Position numbers and translations under genes: made by a program. A stretch of 64,000 nt of DNA, taken from the NCBI RefSeq assembly GCF_002245355.1, contig NZ_NOWF01000002.1:124001-188000 (forward strand), given 5' to 3'. The notes beneath the pieces were generated by a model that made no database searches, had not been told where the DNA came from, and saw only the letters and a program-made list of their open reading frames with translations. Shown piece after piece: positions 17,684 to 27,698 of the stretch; the stretch's first letter is position 1, and the number at the start of each line of letters is the position of its first letter. Source of the stretch: Paludifilum halophilum (lineage in GTDB: Bacteria; Bacillota; Bacilli; Thermoactinomycetales; DSM-45169).

Positions 17684-18031
17684 TTACTGCTTTTTCCGGA
17701 AGCCGAATCTTCCGGTGGCGATCCGGATTTTCAAAAAAACAGCAGATGCCAGGAGCGCCAGACCCATCACCACGCCGTAACGAAGATACTCCTCGCTCCT
17801 GTTCATCAGGAACGGAGCTGCAATCACACCACCATAAGCGGTGATTTCAAAAGAAAATAGAAACATTTTCCAAACACGGTACAAGTAGCTGCGAATCCGG
17901 ATATCTCCCGGGGTAAACAGCTCTCTAAAAAAAAGAAAGACAATAAAAATCATCCACACAATGAATCCAGCCGTTACCAAACGGGCAAATCCGCCCACCA
18001 ACTCAGAAAAAAAATCTTGGAACACTTCCAC
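17684..18031 (-). CDS. Small membrane protein of unknown function
   Basis: GTG start about 10 bases after AAAGGAGAG. The 115 residues contain three or four hydrophobic segments (around 15-35, 52-72 and 85-105) and end in a basic GRFGFRKKQ tail. No family motif is recognised. It lies between addA and relA with its own terminator. An integral membrane protein of unknown role. Confidence 0.6.
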   Translation of the reverse strand: MEVFQDFFSELVGGFARLVTAGFIVWMIFIVFLFFRELFTPGDIRIRSYLYRVWKMFLFSFEITAYGGVIAAPFLMNRSEEYLRYGVVMGLALLASAVFLKIRIATGRFGFRKKQ

Positions 18032-18392
18032 TTAAAGGCTCTCTCCTTTTTGCCAAACCATCGGTTGGGCCAAGCATTCGCATAACCATTTGTACCAAAA
18101 CTTTCTCGGCTTGTACACCCGGGAGTGGGAATAAAAAGTCGGTTACAGTGATCCCTATTCCTCCGGCTTTTCTCCCACTCATCGGTCTGCTTTCTGGAAC
18201 CGTTTCTTCCATCAGCAAACAGAGAACAGCCCTCTTTTGAGCCTGTTTCCAAAAGAATTCTCCTTTACTCAGGCCCGGCGTCAACTCCGGCCTCGCCTCT
18301 CCATAGAAAAAGACTGATGCCGAAACCCGGCCGACAGACCCGGGAGAATAGCCATTTTTTCATCATACCATAAAAGCGGAAACCGTCCACCA
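18032..18392. other. Spacer between addA and the small membrane protein, possibly degenerate coding
   Basis: On the minus strand, AAAGGAG sits 7 bases before a TTG at 18252, but that frame has odd composition. The neighbouring frame contains a protein-like stretch (GITVTDFLFPLPGVQAEKVL). The mixture suggests a frame-shifted remnant or chance; no gene is called. Confidence 0.35.
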
Positions 18393-21300
18393 TTAACCCT
18401 TGAACGCTTCTTTACAAATGCTTTGGAAACCGCAATAACCGCACCGTTTTCCGGGACGGGGGACAAAGTCCTTCAGACTCGTTCCCTGCCGCAGAAGGCG
18501 GATGGAACGGTCGATGGCCCGTTTCGCCTCCTGTTTCCACCGGTCGGTGATCCAAAACACCTTTTTCCGGTTCGGCTTCAGGAAGAAAAGGACGGCCCGA
18601 TCCACGTCGACCCCCCATTCCTCCTGCGCCGCCGCCACGTATAACTGAAGTTGAGGCAAATATTCCTCCGCAACTTGCTCCAGGTCGGCGGGGTCCACAT
18701 CATTCGTCTTGTAATCGATCAGCTCCCACTCTCCGGACCAGGTACAATGAAGCCGGTCGATAATCCCTGCCACTTCTATGCCGTCCATCCGCTGTACAAA
18801 ACGGGCCTCCTTCCGGATGCCGGCCTGTTCCGAAGTTAGGAGATAAATGTCGCTGTTTAAAAAGGATTCCCACAGCGGGCGGATTTCGGCGATCGCCCGG
18901 GGCCGATCCGAGGCTGATATGCGCCATTCATCCATTACCTGTTGAAGCAGGATTCCCATCTCTTCCTCGGAAGGTCGGGAATCGGGGGTGATCTCCGTCA
19001 ATCGGTGAACGATATCCCCTTTCGTTCGAGGAGAGAGAAACCCTTCTCGCTTTTGATCCCTGCTTTCCGCGATTTCCTCCGCCAGATGCAGTTCCCCTTC
19101 CTCAACCGAAAAGGGTTGATCCAGGGACGGTAAATTCAGGATCCGGTCGTAATAATACTGACGGGGACAGTTGGCCAACCGGACTAAATCGGTCACTCCC
19201 ATTTCCTGCCGATCCTCCGATCTCCAACCCCGGGGTTCGGATAGATCTTCCGGAACGGGAACCGTTTCGGCAAAGGGGGACGGATCATCCAACCAGATGT
19301 CCAACCCGGTCTGATCCGAACCTGAGGAGGCTTTCTTTTCCCCTTCCCAACGCTGAACGGTCAAGGTCGGGCCTCCCCTCTTAAAGGACCAAATGCGCCG
19401 ATCCCAATCAATGCGTCTGTAACCCAGTACACCGTCCATCCATCGACTCCAAGTGGCGGCAGAAAGAATCGGCTCCCCCTTTTCCAGACCCTTATGTTCC
19501 TGAGGGCGTCCACTCAAGATCAATCGATCCTCCGCCCGGGTCACCGCCACATAGAAGAGGCGGGCCGACTCCTCCCGGGCCAGGCGCTTTTCCCTTTCTT
19601 TCACTTCCCGCCAGCGATAGGTTTCCCATTTTTCACCGTCCCGTCCGGCCAAACAGGTGACCAAACCCGATTGGCAATCGATACTGAGATCAGATATGTC
19701 CTCCACCGGTTGACGGGAAAGGTCCGGCACAAAAACCACGGGAAATTCCAATCCTTTGGACTGGTGAACCGTCATCAGTTGCACACTGTCCTCTTCATCC
19801 CCTTCCACCGGAGCCTCGGTTTCATCCATTTCCTCCTGAAGGAGGCGATCGATCGAACGCAAAGCCGCATCCAGGGAAAAGGAAGCGGCCCCTTGCCATG
19901 TTCGGGAAATCCGCAAGAACTTGTCCAGATTGGCTTGAGCCTGTCTCGCACCGGGAATCGCCCACAAGGCATGTCGATATCCCGTCTCTTCCAAAAGTCG
20001 CTCCAACAGGTCAGATACCGGAATCCGTCCCGTCAGACGGACCAAACGATGAAAGGTGTTTAAAAAGCTTTCCAGTTTCCAACGCTCTCCATCGGGCAGA
20101 CCTTCCTGCCGGAGCCAGGACTCTTTGTCCCGAGACCACCCTTTTACCCGGGTCAGACGAAAAAGGGTATCATCGGAAATCCCGCAAAAAGGGGAGCGGA
20201 GTACACCGGCCAAAGCCAACGTATGGTCGGGATCGGACAGGCTGCGCATGAAATGAATCACATCCAGCACCTCCTGCCGATGATAAAAACCGCGCCCCTT
20301 GACAACCCGGAAAGGAATATCCCTCCGGATCAGGGCCTGTTCATACTGCTTCACATGGGTCATCGCCTGGAAGAGAACGGCGATTCCCGCCGCCGGAACT
20401 CCTTCGTCGATCAATTCCCCGATCCGGCGGGCGATCCATTCCGCCTCCATTTCCCGGAGATCCGTCCCGGAACTCTTCTCCTCCGGATCGGGCAGTGGCA
20501 TAAACTCCACCCGGGGACTTTCCCCGAAATCCCGGTTGGCCCTTACTTTCCGGTAATGGTTAGGCTCATCGGGAGCTCCGGTCATAAGGTTCGGGAACAG
20601 AGCATTGACAAAGGCGACCAGACCGGCATCGGATCGAAAATTGTCGATCAGATCAACCTCCCGCCCCCCTTCGGACCGAATTTCCGCCCTCGTTTTTCCG
20701 AAGACAGAAACATCCGCCCCGCGGAAACGGTATATGGATTGTTTCGGATCGCCGACGACGAACAGACGACCCGGAACCCGGCCGCCGCCGGGGCCGATAC
20801 ACAGCTGATCGATCAACCGCTTTTGGGCTTCATTCGTATCTTGGTATTCATCCACCATCAAGTAGCGGATGTGCCGGTTCAAACGGCGGCGAACATCGGG
20901 ATGATTCTCGAGAAGCTGGACAGCCCGGAACTGCAGTTCGTCGAAGTCAAGGGCCGCCCGCTCCCGTTTTTTTCGAATATATGCTTCATGGATGTTTCGG
21001 AGCCCCTGTAACAGTCCTTCCACCGTGGTTTCCTCATCATCCAGAAGAACTCGCCCTTCCACTGCCTGCAACAATTTTTGAAGGGCCGCTTTCATCCGAT
21101 CGCGGGGATTAACGATCTCCTCTTTCCGGCCCCAATGACCGGAGAGAAGTTTCTCCGCCCGTTCCAGCGGAGGAATCAGTTTTTCCGGTTCGTCACTATC
21201 GCTCAACTCCGCCGCCAAAGAAGGCCAAGCCTCCTGAAAGGCGGTCACTCTTTTTCCGCCCCGAAGATTAAGGAGTTCCGCTCCCAACTGCAATACTTGA

Positions 21301-21986
21301 AACTTCCCCTCACTCTGCTCCGCCGCCATTCGGGAGACGGCATCGGAAAAACCATCTTGAGTCAGCCGGGCCGTCTCCTCCGGACTCCACCCGTTACCCG
21401 CCATTTGCCGATAGGCATTCATCAAGCGAAAAACCGTTCCCCGTACTCCCCAAACGGTGATCAACTGTTCCATCGGCGAAAGGAAGTCACCGGCCTTTGT
21501 ATCGGACACCCCTTCAAACCATGTCGGGAGAACTTCCTCCACTGTCTCCCGCAGTAACATCCGGGATTCTATATCATCCAGGACGGTAAACTGCGGGTCC
21601 ACATCAGCTTCCACAGGAAAATCTCGAAGCAGACCGGCACAAAAGGAGTGAATCGTTGTGATTCGAGCCCGTGCCGCATCGGAGAGAATCCGGTACCATC
21701 CCTCTGCATCCCGGGTCCGCCCCTCTTTCCGGGCGGTTTCCATCCGCTGAGTAATCCCCTTCCGGATCCGATTCTTCATCTCCGTGGCCGCTTTTTCGGT
21801 AAAGGTGATGGCGACGACGGCATCCAGAGGACTCTCCGTTTCCAGTTCTCTCTCCAAAATATGTAGAAACCGCTCTACCAATACTCTCGTTTTTCCGGAA
21901 CCGGCTCCGGCGGATACAATACAATCCTGATCCAGAGACTCCACCGCCTGCCGTTGTTCCGGAGTCATCATCAATCCTTCGACCAA
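18393..21986 (-). CDS. addA: ATP-dependent helicase/nuclease AddA
   Basis: Helicase-nuclease subunit of AddAB, which resects double-strand breaks and loads RecA. The 1197 residues show UvrD-type motifs in order: Walker A SAGAGSGKT (~29), DEYQDT, GDPKQSIYRFRGAD, LMTVHQSKGLEFPVVFVPDL and YVAVTRAEDRL. The C-terminal nuclease domain has AGIIDRL..ELIDYKTND, the catalytic Asp/Lys of the RecB-type nuclease. Start: TTG with AAAGGAGG 7 bases upstream, preferred to the ATG pair five codons on. It follows addB by 45 bases on the same strand. Confidence 0.96.
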   Translation of the reverse strand: MVEGLMMTPEQRQAVESLDQDCIVSAGAGSGKTRVLVERFLHILERELETESPLDAVVAITFTEKAATEMKNRIRKGITQRMETARKEGRTRDAEGWYRILSDAARARITTIHSFCAGLLRDFPVEADVDPQFTVLDDIESRMLLRETVEEVLPTWFEGVSDTKAGDFLSPMEQLITVWGVRGTVFRLMNAYRQMAGNGWSPEETARLTQDGFSDAVSRMAAEQSEGKFQVLQLGAELLNLRGGKRVTAFQEAWPSLAAELSDSDEPEKLIPPLERAEKLLSGHWGRKEEIVNPRDRMKAALQKLLQAVEGRVLLDDEETTVEGLLQGLRNIHEAYIRKKRERAALDFDELQFRAVQLLENHPDVRRRLNRHIRYLMVDEYQDTNEAQKRLIDQLCIGPGGGRVPGRLFVVGDPKQSIYRFRGADVSVFGKTRAEIRSEGGREVDLIDNFRSDAGLVAFVNALFPNLMTGAPDEPNHYRKVRANRDFGESPRVEFMPLPDPEEKSSGTDLREMEAEWIARRIGELIDEGVPAAGIAVLFQAMTHVKQYEQALIRRDIPFRVVKGRGFYHRQEVLDVIHFMRSLSDPDHTLALAGVLRSPFCGISDDTLFRLTRVKGWSRDKESWLRQEGLPDGERWKLESFLNTFHRLVRLTGRIPVSDLLERLLEETGYRHALWAIPGARQAQANLDKFLRISRTWQGAASFSLDAALRSIDRLLQEEMDETEAPVEGDEEDSVQLMTVHQSKGLEFPVVFVPDLSRQPVEDISDLSIDCQSGLVTCLAGRDGEKWETYRWREVKEREKRLAREESARLFYVAVTRAEDRLILSGRPQEHKGLEKGEPILSAATWSRWMDGVLGYRRIDWDRRIWSFKRGGPTLTVQRWEGEKKASSGSDQTGLDIWLDDPSPFAETVPVPEDLSEPRGWRSEDRQEMGVTDLVRLANCPRQYYYDRILNLPSLDQPFSVEEGELHLAEEIAESRDQKREGFLSPRTKGDIVHRLTEITPDSRPSEEEMGILLQQVMDEWRISASDRPRAIAEIRPLWESFLNSDIYLLTSEQAGIRKEARFVQRMDGIEVAGIIDRLHCTWSGEWELIDYKTNDVDPADLEQVAEEYLPQLQLYVAAAQEEWGVDVDRAVLFFLKPNRKKVFWITDRWKQEAKRAIDRSIRLLRQGTSLKDFVPRPGKRCGYCGFQSICKEAFKG

Positions 21987-22031
21987 TCTTTCCCCTCCTT
22001 TCTCGGACTCGGGCCTGTCTGATCAAGATGG

Positions 22032-25000
22032 TCAGTACTCTTTTCCGTCCATCCGATGGGGATCGATCCGGCAAATCCCTCGATGGGGACAGTGGGTTGG
22101 ACATTCCCAGGATGGGTCCACGGCAAAATCCCCCCGCTCCGCCCGATCCAACCGATCAGCGACCCAATGCCGCAGTCCCGCATGAATCTCCGACCACTCC
22201 TCATCCGGCATCAATCCCTTGACCCGGCCGATCCCGACCTGATCCGCCAGTTCTTTTCTCCACAACCCTTGATTCCGGTTATCCGTCGGGGCCTCTCCAT
22301 TTCGTCGGGAACCGGCGGTATAAAAAGCGGCTCCCACGGCCTTATACGGATCCAGCCCATATTCCGACTGAAGTGCCCACAGATAAAGAGGAAGTTGAAG
22401 ATGCGCCCCCGCCATGACCTCCTCTGTTCGCGGTGCACCGCCGGATTTGTAATCATAAAGCACATAATAACCTTCTTGGTCCACATCCACCCGATCCACT
22501 TTCCCCCGAAGGCGAATCGATCGGGAACCGGTCAAGGAAAGCCGGGCGGGCTGTTCTCTCGTTTCCGGATCAATCTCCCTCCGTTCCACCATGGATGGGT
22601 CTCTGCCCAGTCCGAAGGAAAGCTCCAGATAGAGAGGACGAACGTCTTCATCCGCCCCCCGTTTCCGCCGCCAAGCCAACTCGTGATCCAACATGGACAG
22701 TAATCGCCCTCTTAATCGGTTTTTCGCAATGCGTACCGCGAAGGGATTCCGCTCATCTCCCTGCTCCTCGATAAACTGGCGAAAAACCGCCTCTGTCACG
22801 GCCCGGAGGTGTTCCTCCGCCTCTTCTCCCTCCGTCGGATCCAGCCCCCGTTCCCGATATCGGTCCCAGAAACGGCAGAGGATCCGATGCATCAATTCTC
22901 CTCGTTCCAAGGGAGATAATCCTTCCTCCCTCTCTTCCGGGGCACGAACCTCCAGAATACGCCCCGCGAAAAAATGGAACCGGCATTGGGCGAGATCATT
23001 CAGCAAAGTGGCGCTCCAAATGCGGTTCGCCAGTTCCCTGCCCATTTCCCGGGTGAGGGGAGTCGGTGACAGTACACCGTCAAAGGAGGTATACTCCTTT
23101 CCCCACCGAAGACGCTCCACCCGGATCCGTTCCGCCAGGATCCGGTGAAAATAAGGATTCCTTCGCTTCAGCTTCTCCAGAACGTAAAGGGCACGGTTCG
23201 CCTCCGAATTCCTCTGTATCCCCCGATCTCCCTTTTTCGACCTCAGCGTGACGATCGCCCGTTCCAAACTCCGGGAAAGAGAGAGGGCATCCTCCCAGGC
23301 CGTGGGAAGGGTATCCGCTATGCTCAGGGATTTTCGGGGAACACGCTCCGAATCGAAAACCCGCAGCACTTCCTCCAAATACGGCGATGGTAGACATTCC
23401 TTTCCGTCCGGGGTTGCGGAAGGATAAGAGAAAACCAACTGTTCCGTCGCTGCCTGGATACAGTGAAAGAAAGGAGTGATTTGTGCGTTTCGCTGCTCGG
23501 ATGATAAGGCCAGCCCGACTCCTTCTTCCCGTAACCGCCTCCTCTCCTCATCCGTTACCAGCCAATCCTCGCGGATCGGACGGGGCCACTCCCCTTCGGC
23601 ACAACCCAGGAGAAAGACCGCCCGGTATCGATCGCCCCGGACCTGGTTGGGTTCCAACAGACGAATTCCCCCTCTCCGTCCGGGAATCTTCTCCACCTTT
23701 TTCAGATCCGCCGCCTGTTCGAAAGCTTCAGAGAAAGCGGCGGCGTCACAGGGTCTTTCTCCCAGTCCGGTCCGGGTAAAGACTTCCTGCCACTCCCGAA
23801 TGATCGAGCAAAGGCCTTCCCATGCCTTAACCTCCTCCGCCATCAGGGGTAAGAGTTCCGAATCCTGCCCCATCTCCATCCAGTCTGTACGGCGGTTTAA
23901 CGGCTTCAGCCAGCGGACAAACCATTCCGTCCACTCCCTCCAGGAGTGATCCAAGGGAGCATCCTCCAGCCATTGATACAATTGAACCAAGCGATCCAAC
24001 TCTTCATGAGAGGGATTTTCATTCTCCGGTTGGGGTTGGAACCCCTCCCGGATCCGGCGGAGTAACTCCTCTGACTGTCGTGGATGGCCCCATTGTCGAT
24101 ATACAGACAACCAACGGCTGCGTTCCCCTTGCCCGTCAGCCCAGGGAAGATACGGACTCTCCAGCAAAACCGGTCGAAGTTCTTCCCGGCCCCTTTTTAC
24201 AGCCAAAGCGGCCAAAACCACCTGCATCAGCGGATGCTCCTTGAGCGGACGGGTAAAGGATTGGTGGCAGAAAAGACCTGCCGCTTTCATCTGAGGAAAC
24301 AGCCGGGGATGATACGTATCGGGATCCTCTGTCATCACCGCCACATCGGATAGCGCAGCCCCCGTCTCCCGGAGCCACCGCTTGATCCGAATGACCACCT
24401 GCTCCGTCTCCTTGTCCACACCAGGAGCGGCGATCACCTCGACGGCGCCCTCCGCATCCCGCACCCGGGGAGTGCTTCGAAAGGCTTGCTCCTCCACATG
24501 CCGTAGAGAGGAAGTTTTACGGGAATCCCTTTCCGAATCGGATACATAGCGAAGGGTAAACCCTCGTTGTTTTAACCGCTCCACCGACCGGGCCGTTTCC
24601 TGAAACAGGCGGGGGCGATCTTGATCCCCGATCCAATGAAGAATCACCTCAACCCCTGCCGTCACCAACTGAATTAAAAGCTCCTCCTGAAGAAAGGACA
24701 AACCTGCAAAGTGTTCAACAATGACGCGCTCCGGGACATGAACTTCACTGCTACGGATACGATCGATCAACCGCCGATAAGGCTCTTCATGATCCCATAA
24801 ATCATACCAATCAAGGAGGGAATCATAAATCCGATACACGTCGGCCAGTTCCCGGTACCGATCTTCTCCGTGGCGCCATAATTCCCCCAGGCGTTCCGGG
24901 GTTACACCTGCCCGCTTCAGCTCCCCGATCCGCGCCTCCACCAGATCTCTCCACCCTCTGCGATCCGTCATTCCCTGAAAGTAACGCAACCCTTCTTTCT

Positions 25001-25280
25001 TCACTTGATCCACCGCTTGCCGAACCAACAGTTCCTGTTCTACTGGCTTCATCAGGCGGCCCGGATCCGGAAGCAAGTCTCGTACGAACCGGTCGAAGGT
25101 TTGTACCGTTACCCGTTCTTCATCGACAGCAAAACGATGCAACAGACGCCGGTATTCACTAACCATCCGGGAGGCGGGGACCAGATAAGTGGTCCGAACC
25201 GGCTCCGTGGGGTGAATACTTCCGAGACCGATTCCCTTTTCCGCCTGAGCAACCGGGTGTAAATAAATCCATCCAGGCAA
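22032..25280 (-). CDS. addB: ATP-dependent nuclease subunit AddB
   Basis: Partner of AddA. Start TTG with GAGGAGG 7 bases upstream. The C-terminal nuclease domain has YYVLYDYKSGG (catalytic Asp/Lys) and the iron-sulfur cysteines CPTHCPHRGIC; the fourth Cys is in LNDLAQCRFHFFAGRILEV, matching the split AddB cluster. Oddly, the N-terminus lacks the GRxGSGKT Walker A that many AddB proteins carry and begins directly at a TTYLVPASRM stretch, so nucleotide binding at that site is unlikely. At 1082 residues it is slightly shorter than the Bacillus protein. Divergent from the small gene at 25.4 kb. Confidence 0.93.
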   Translation of the reverse strand: MPGWIYLHPVAQAEKGIGLGSIHPTEPVRTTYLVPASRMVSEYRRLLHRFAVDEERVTVQTFDRFVRDLLPDPGRLMKPVEQELLVRQAVDQVKKEGLRYFQGMTDRRGWRDLVEARIGELKRAGVTPERLGELWRHGEDRYRELADVYRIYDSLLDWYDLWDHEEPYRRLIDRIRSSEVHVPERVIVEHFAGLSFLQEELLIQLVTAGVEVILHWIGDQDRPRLFQETARSVERLKQRGFTLRYVSDSERDSRKTSSLRHVEEQAFRSTPRVRDAEGAVEVIAAPGVDKETEQVVIRIKRWLRETGAALSDVAVMTEDPDTYHPRLFPQMKAAGLFCHQSFTRPLKEHPLMQVVLAALAVKRGREELRPVLLESPYLPWADGQGERSRWLSVYRQWGHPRQSEELLRRIREGFQPQPENENPSHEELDRLVQLYQWLEDAPLDHSWREWTEWFVRWLKPLNRRTDWMEMGQDSELLPLMAEEVKAWEGLCSIIREWQEVFTRTGLGERPCDAAAFSEAFEQAADLKKVEKIPGRRGGIRLLEPNQVRGDRYRAVFLLGCAEGEWPRPIREDWLVTDEERRRLREEGVGLALSSEQRNAQITPFFHCIQAATEQLVFSYPSATPDGKECLPSPYLEEVLRVFDSERVPRKSLSIADTLPTAWEDALSLSRSLERAIVTLRSKKGDRGIQRNSEANRALYVLEKLKRRNPYFHRILAERIRVERLRWGKEYTSFDGVLSPTPLTREMGRELANRIWSATLLNDLAQCRFHFFAGRILEVRAPEEREEGLSPLERGELMHRILCRFWDRYRERGLDPTEGEEAEEHLRAVTEAVFRQFIEEQGDERNPFAVRIAKNRLRGRLLSMLDHELAWRRKRGADEDVRPLYLELSFGLGRDPSMVERREIDPETREQPARLSLTGSRSIRLRGKVDRVDVDQEGYYVLYDYKSGGAPRTEEVMAGAHLQLPLYLWALQSEYGLDPYKAVGAAFYTAGSRRNGEAPTDNRNQGLWRKELADQVGIGRVKGLMPDEEWSEIHAGLRHWVADRLDRAERGDFAVDPSWECPTHCPHRGICRIDPHRMDGKEY

Positions 25281-25379
25281 CGGAAAGCCTCCTCTCTCAT
25301 GTGTATAAGGACCCTTCTTCGGGGAAATCCTTTATGTACCCGCCATCCATTATCGATTATCAACAGGGGAGTGTATTCC

Positions 25380-25574
25380 ATGAAGCCGAAAGACAAACGC
25401 GTCCATCCCCGGATGGAGCCGGAGAACCTGATCAACTTTCCCGGAGAAGAGAACCCCGCCACTCGCGTCACCGGATCGATTCAAGAAGTATGGGGGCCCT
25501 CACCGGAAGAGCAGGATGCTGTCCATCAGGAAAAACGTTCCTTGGAAGACCTGGGATATCGGCGGCAACAATAA
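25380..25574 (+). CDS. 64-residue hydrophilic protein
   Basis: ATG 8 bases after GGGGAG. Highly charged, proline-containing and without hydrophobic segments (KPKDKRVHPRMEPEN..). No domain recognised. A terminator follows about 80 bases downstream. It diverges from addB. Function unknown. Confidence 0.5.
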   Translation: MKPKDKRVHPRMEPENLINFPGEENPATRVTGSIQEVWGPSPEEQDAVHQEKRSLEDLGYRRQQ

Positions 25575-25656
25575 CACGAATCGTGTTTAAAAAGACTCTT
25601 CATAGGAACGAAAAACAGGCTCTCCCATCCCTGTTCGGGAGGTTTTCAGCTGTCAG

Positions 25657-25686
25657 CCGTCCTCCAGCGGGGACGGGTTTTTTATT
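25657..25686 (+). terminator. Rho-independent terminator
   Basis: CCGTCC..GGACGG stem followed by TTTTTTATTT. Confidence 0.75.
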
Positions 25687-25999
25687 TGCCAATTGTCACG
25701 ATTTAGCTTAAAATTCTATACGAAACTACCCCTCATCGGCTTCTATTTCGTACATACTCCTTGGAATCAGCCGCCGAGAAACAGGTTCCGGCTGTGTCGG
25801 GTTCATCCCTACCCCGGACAGGAGTCCGGTTTTTCTCCGCTTCCTCCCATATAACGGCCAATCCTCCCCTGAAAACCGGACCCTATCTTTGATCAGCAAG
25901 CCCTGACAACACTCCCCTTTTATATTAAATGGAACTCAAGGGGAAGAACAAGTTTGGTTGGGGCAAAGCTCTCATTTTTCGACTAAGGAGGAACCGTCC
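25687..25999 (+). other. Intergenic region with an orphan terminator-like hairpin
   Basis: No gene is seen. CCGGAC-AGGA-GTCCGG-TTTTT at 25814-25835 looks like a second terminator with no coding gene directly before it, so a short transcript from ~25700 is possible. AT-rich sequence with TATATT near 25920 precedes the globin gene. Confidence 0.4.
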
Positions 26000-26365
26000 T
26001 TGGGCTATAAATCGCTTTATGATGAACTCGGTGGTGAAAAAGCGATCACTGCCGTTGTCAATGAGTTCTATGACCGAATGATCGATGACGACCGGGTTCG
26101 CCATTATTTTGTCCATACGAATACGGACCGGCTTCGAAAACATCAAATCTCATTTTTTGTCAGTCACCTGCTAGGAGGACCCAAGGAATATAAGGGAAGT
26201 ACGCTTCGCATGGCGCACCAGGGGCTGAACATCACCTTCGACGCCTACGAAATCGCGATTAAGCATTTAAACCGATCCCTCATCAAATATAATGTTCCTT
26301 TGGATATCCGGGTCAAAGTGGAAGCCTTTTTACGTACCATGAAGCCTCATATCATTAATAAGTAA
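26000..26365 (+). CDS. Truncated hemoglobin, group I-like
   Basis: TTG start 8 bases after AAGGAGG gives 121 residues, the normal size for a group I 2-on-2 globin. It begins SLYDELGGEKAITAVVNEFYDRM, with the Phe-Tyr pair at B9-B10; QISFFVSHLLGGP follows, and the proximal His lies in MAHQGLNI. The protein binds heme and gases (O2, NO) in the cytoplasm and may scavenge nitric oxide. Single gene with a strong terminator. Confidence 0.92.
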   Translation: MGYKSLYDELGGEKAITAVVNEFYDRMIDDDRVRHYFVHTNTDRLRKHQISFFVSHLLGGPKEYKGSTLRMAHQGLNITFDAYEIAIKHLNRSLIKYNVPLDIRVKVEAFLRTMKPHIINK

Positions 26366-26377
26366 TCTTATTTTTCC

Positions 26378-26414
26378 AAAAAACGCCGTCGGCAGTTGCC
26401 GGCGGCGTTTTTTC
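26378..26414 (+). terminator. Rho-independent terminator
   Basis: AAAAAACGCCG..CGGCGTTTTTT around an inner GGCA/TGCC pairing, after the globin gene. Confidence 0.88.
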
Positions 26415-26488
26415 GTTCTGCGGATCTCTCCAATCATATCCCAGGAATAGAGAAGGAACGCCTTCCTTTTTGGTTGCCGATAAGGGTG

Positions 26489-26497
26489 TGATATAAT
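26489..26497 (+). promoter_or_regulatory. Extended -10 promoter before mnmH
   Basis: TGATATAAT is a consensus extended -10 (TGn-TATAAT). The -35 region is weak (TTTGGT at 17 bases). It lies about 105 bases upstream of the mnmH start. Confidence 0.5.
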
Positions 26498-26603
26498 AGA
26501 TGGATGAAAATCGATTTATAATCCGAAAAAACCAGATAATAAAGTAAAGACCCACTTTGGAAAAGAAGTTCCCTTTTCCCTTTTAACGGAGGGAGGTATA
26601 TCA

Positions 26604-27680
26604 TTGGTACGGGATATCGATATCAAAACGGCACTGGATCAAAACAACATCCAATGGATCGACGTCCGCTCCCCGGGTGAGTTCCTGACCGCCACCATTC
26701 CCGGAGCAATCAATGTACCTCTGTTCAACAACGAGGAAAGAGCCCGGGTCGGAACCGTCTATAAACAGAAGGGACGGGAAGAAGCGATCCAGTTGGGTAT
26801 GGAACTGGTTTCTCCCAAAATTCCGGAACTGGTCCGCCAAGTACGGGAGTCTTCCCGGGACCGAACGCCCCTGTTCTTCTGCTGGCGGGGTGGTATGCGC
26901 AGCCAAGCGATGGCCACCTTCCAGGATCTGATGCAGTTGCCGGCTCTGCGGCTCACCGGCGGTTACCGGGCTTATCGGCAATATATCACCTCTCACCTGG
27001 AACATGGCCGGTTACAGTCGAAATTGATCGTTCTTCACGGATTGACCGGGGTCGGGAAAACCGCTGTCCTTCACGGTCTGGAGAAATGCGGGGCACCGGT
27101 GCTGGACCTGGAGGGAATGGCCGGACACCGGGGATCCGCCTTTGGCGATCTGGGAGAAATCCAACCCCACAACCAACGCACCTTCGACTCCCTCTTGTTC
27201 CATAAGCTGGAACGCCTGAAGAACGAACCCTATATTTTTATGGAAGCCGAAAGCAAGCGAATCGGCCGGGTTCAGATGCCCCCCTTTTTGGTTCGAGCCA
27301 AGGAAGAGGGGATCCCGGTTCTGCTGGAGGCATCGCTGTCCTCTCGGGTACAGCAGATCCTGGACACTTACCTCGAGGGTCCAGAGGACCCGGAAAGTTT
27401 CCGGGGTCATGTCATCGGCGCCATTTCCCGGATTGAACGGAAGTTGTCCCCGGACAAGCGCAAACAGCTTTATCGCCTGGCGGAAGAGCGAGACTACGGG
27501 CCCTTGGTTCAAATTCTGCTTCAGAGTTACTATGACCCTCTGTACCGGCATTCCCAAAACCGGTACCAGGAAAAAATCCGCTACCGCGTAATCTCTGACG
27601 ACATTAAAGAAGCAGTAGCCGCCTGCCACAACCTGTGGCTGCGTTTAAAAAAGGAAAAACCGGCGCCGTCCTCCGTTTAA
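26604..27680 (+). CDS. mnmH: tRNA 2-selenouridine synthase
   Basis: Replaces sulfur of 2-thiouridine at the tRNA wobble base by selenium through a geranylated intermediate. Residues 1-~125 form a rhodanese domain (IDVRSPGEF, then FFCWRGGMRS with the catalytic Cys near 93). The second half carries a P-loop, HGLTGVGKT, and DLEGMAGHRGSAFG. At 358 residues it matches MnmH/SelU. TTG start 7 bases after GGGAGG. SelD, needed to supply selenophosphate, is not in the window. Confidence 0.93.
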   Translation: MVRDIDIKTALDQNNIQWIDVRSPGEFLTATIPGAINVPLFNNEERARVGTVYKQKGREEAIQLGMELVSPKIPELVRQVRESSRDRTPLFFCWRGGMRSQAMATFQDLMQLPALRLTGGYRAYRQYITSHLEHGRLQSKLIVLHGLTGVGKTAVLHGLEKCGAPVLDLEGMAGHRGSAFGDLGEIQPHNQRTFDSLLFHKLERLKNEPYIFMEAESKRIGRVQMPPFLVRAKEEGIPVLLEASLSSRVQQILDTYLEGPEDPESFRGHVIGAISRIERKLSPDKRKQLYRLAEERDYGPLVQILLQSYYDPLYRHSQNRYQEKIRYRVISDDIKEAVAACHNLWLRLKKEKPAPSSV

Positions 27681-27698
27681 GAGGATGCCGGTTATTTT
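27657..27698. terminator. Bidirectional terminator overlapping both stop codons
   Basis: ACCGGCG..TCCTC and GAGGATGCCGGT pair across the mnmH stop; ATTTT follows on the plus strand and a TTTTTCC run on the minus strand. Shared by mnmH and the NUDIX gene. Confidence 0.65.

Noticed and set aside
17974..18284. Two overlapping minus-strand frames between addA and the small membrane protein
   Set aside because: One has a ribosome site but odd composition, the other looks protein-like but lacks a start. Neither could be matched to a family, so no gene was called.
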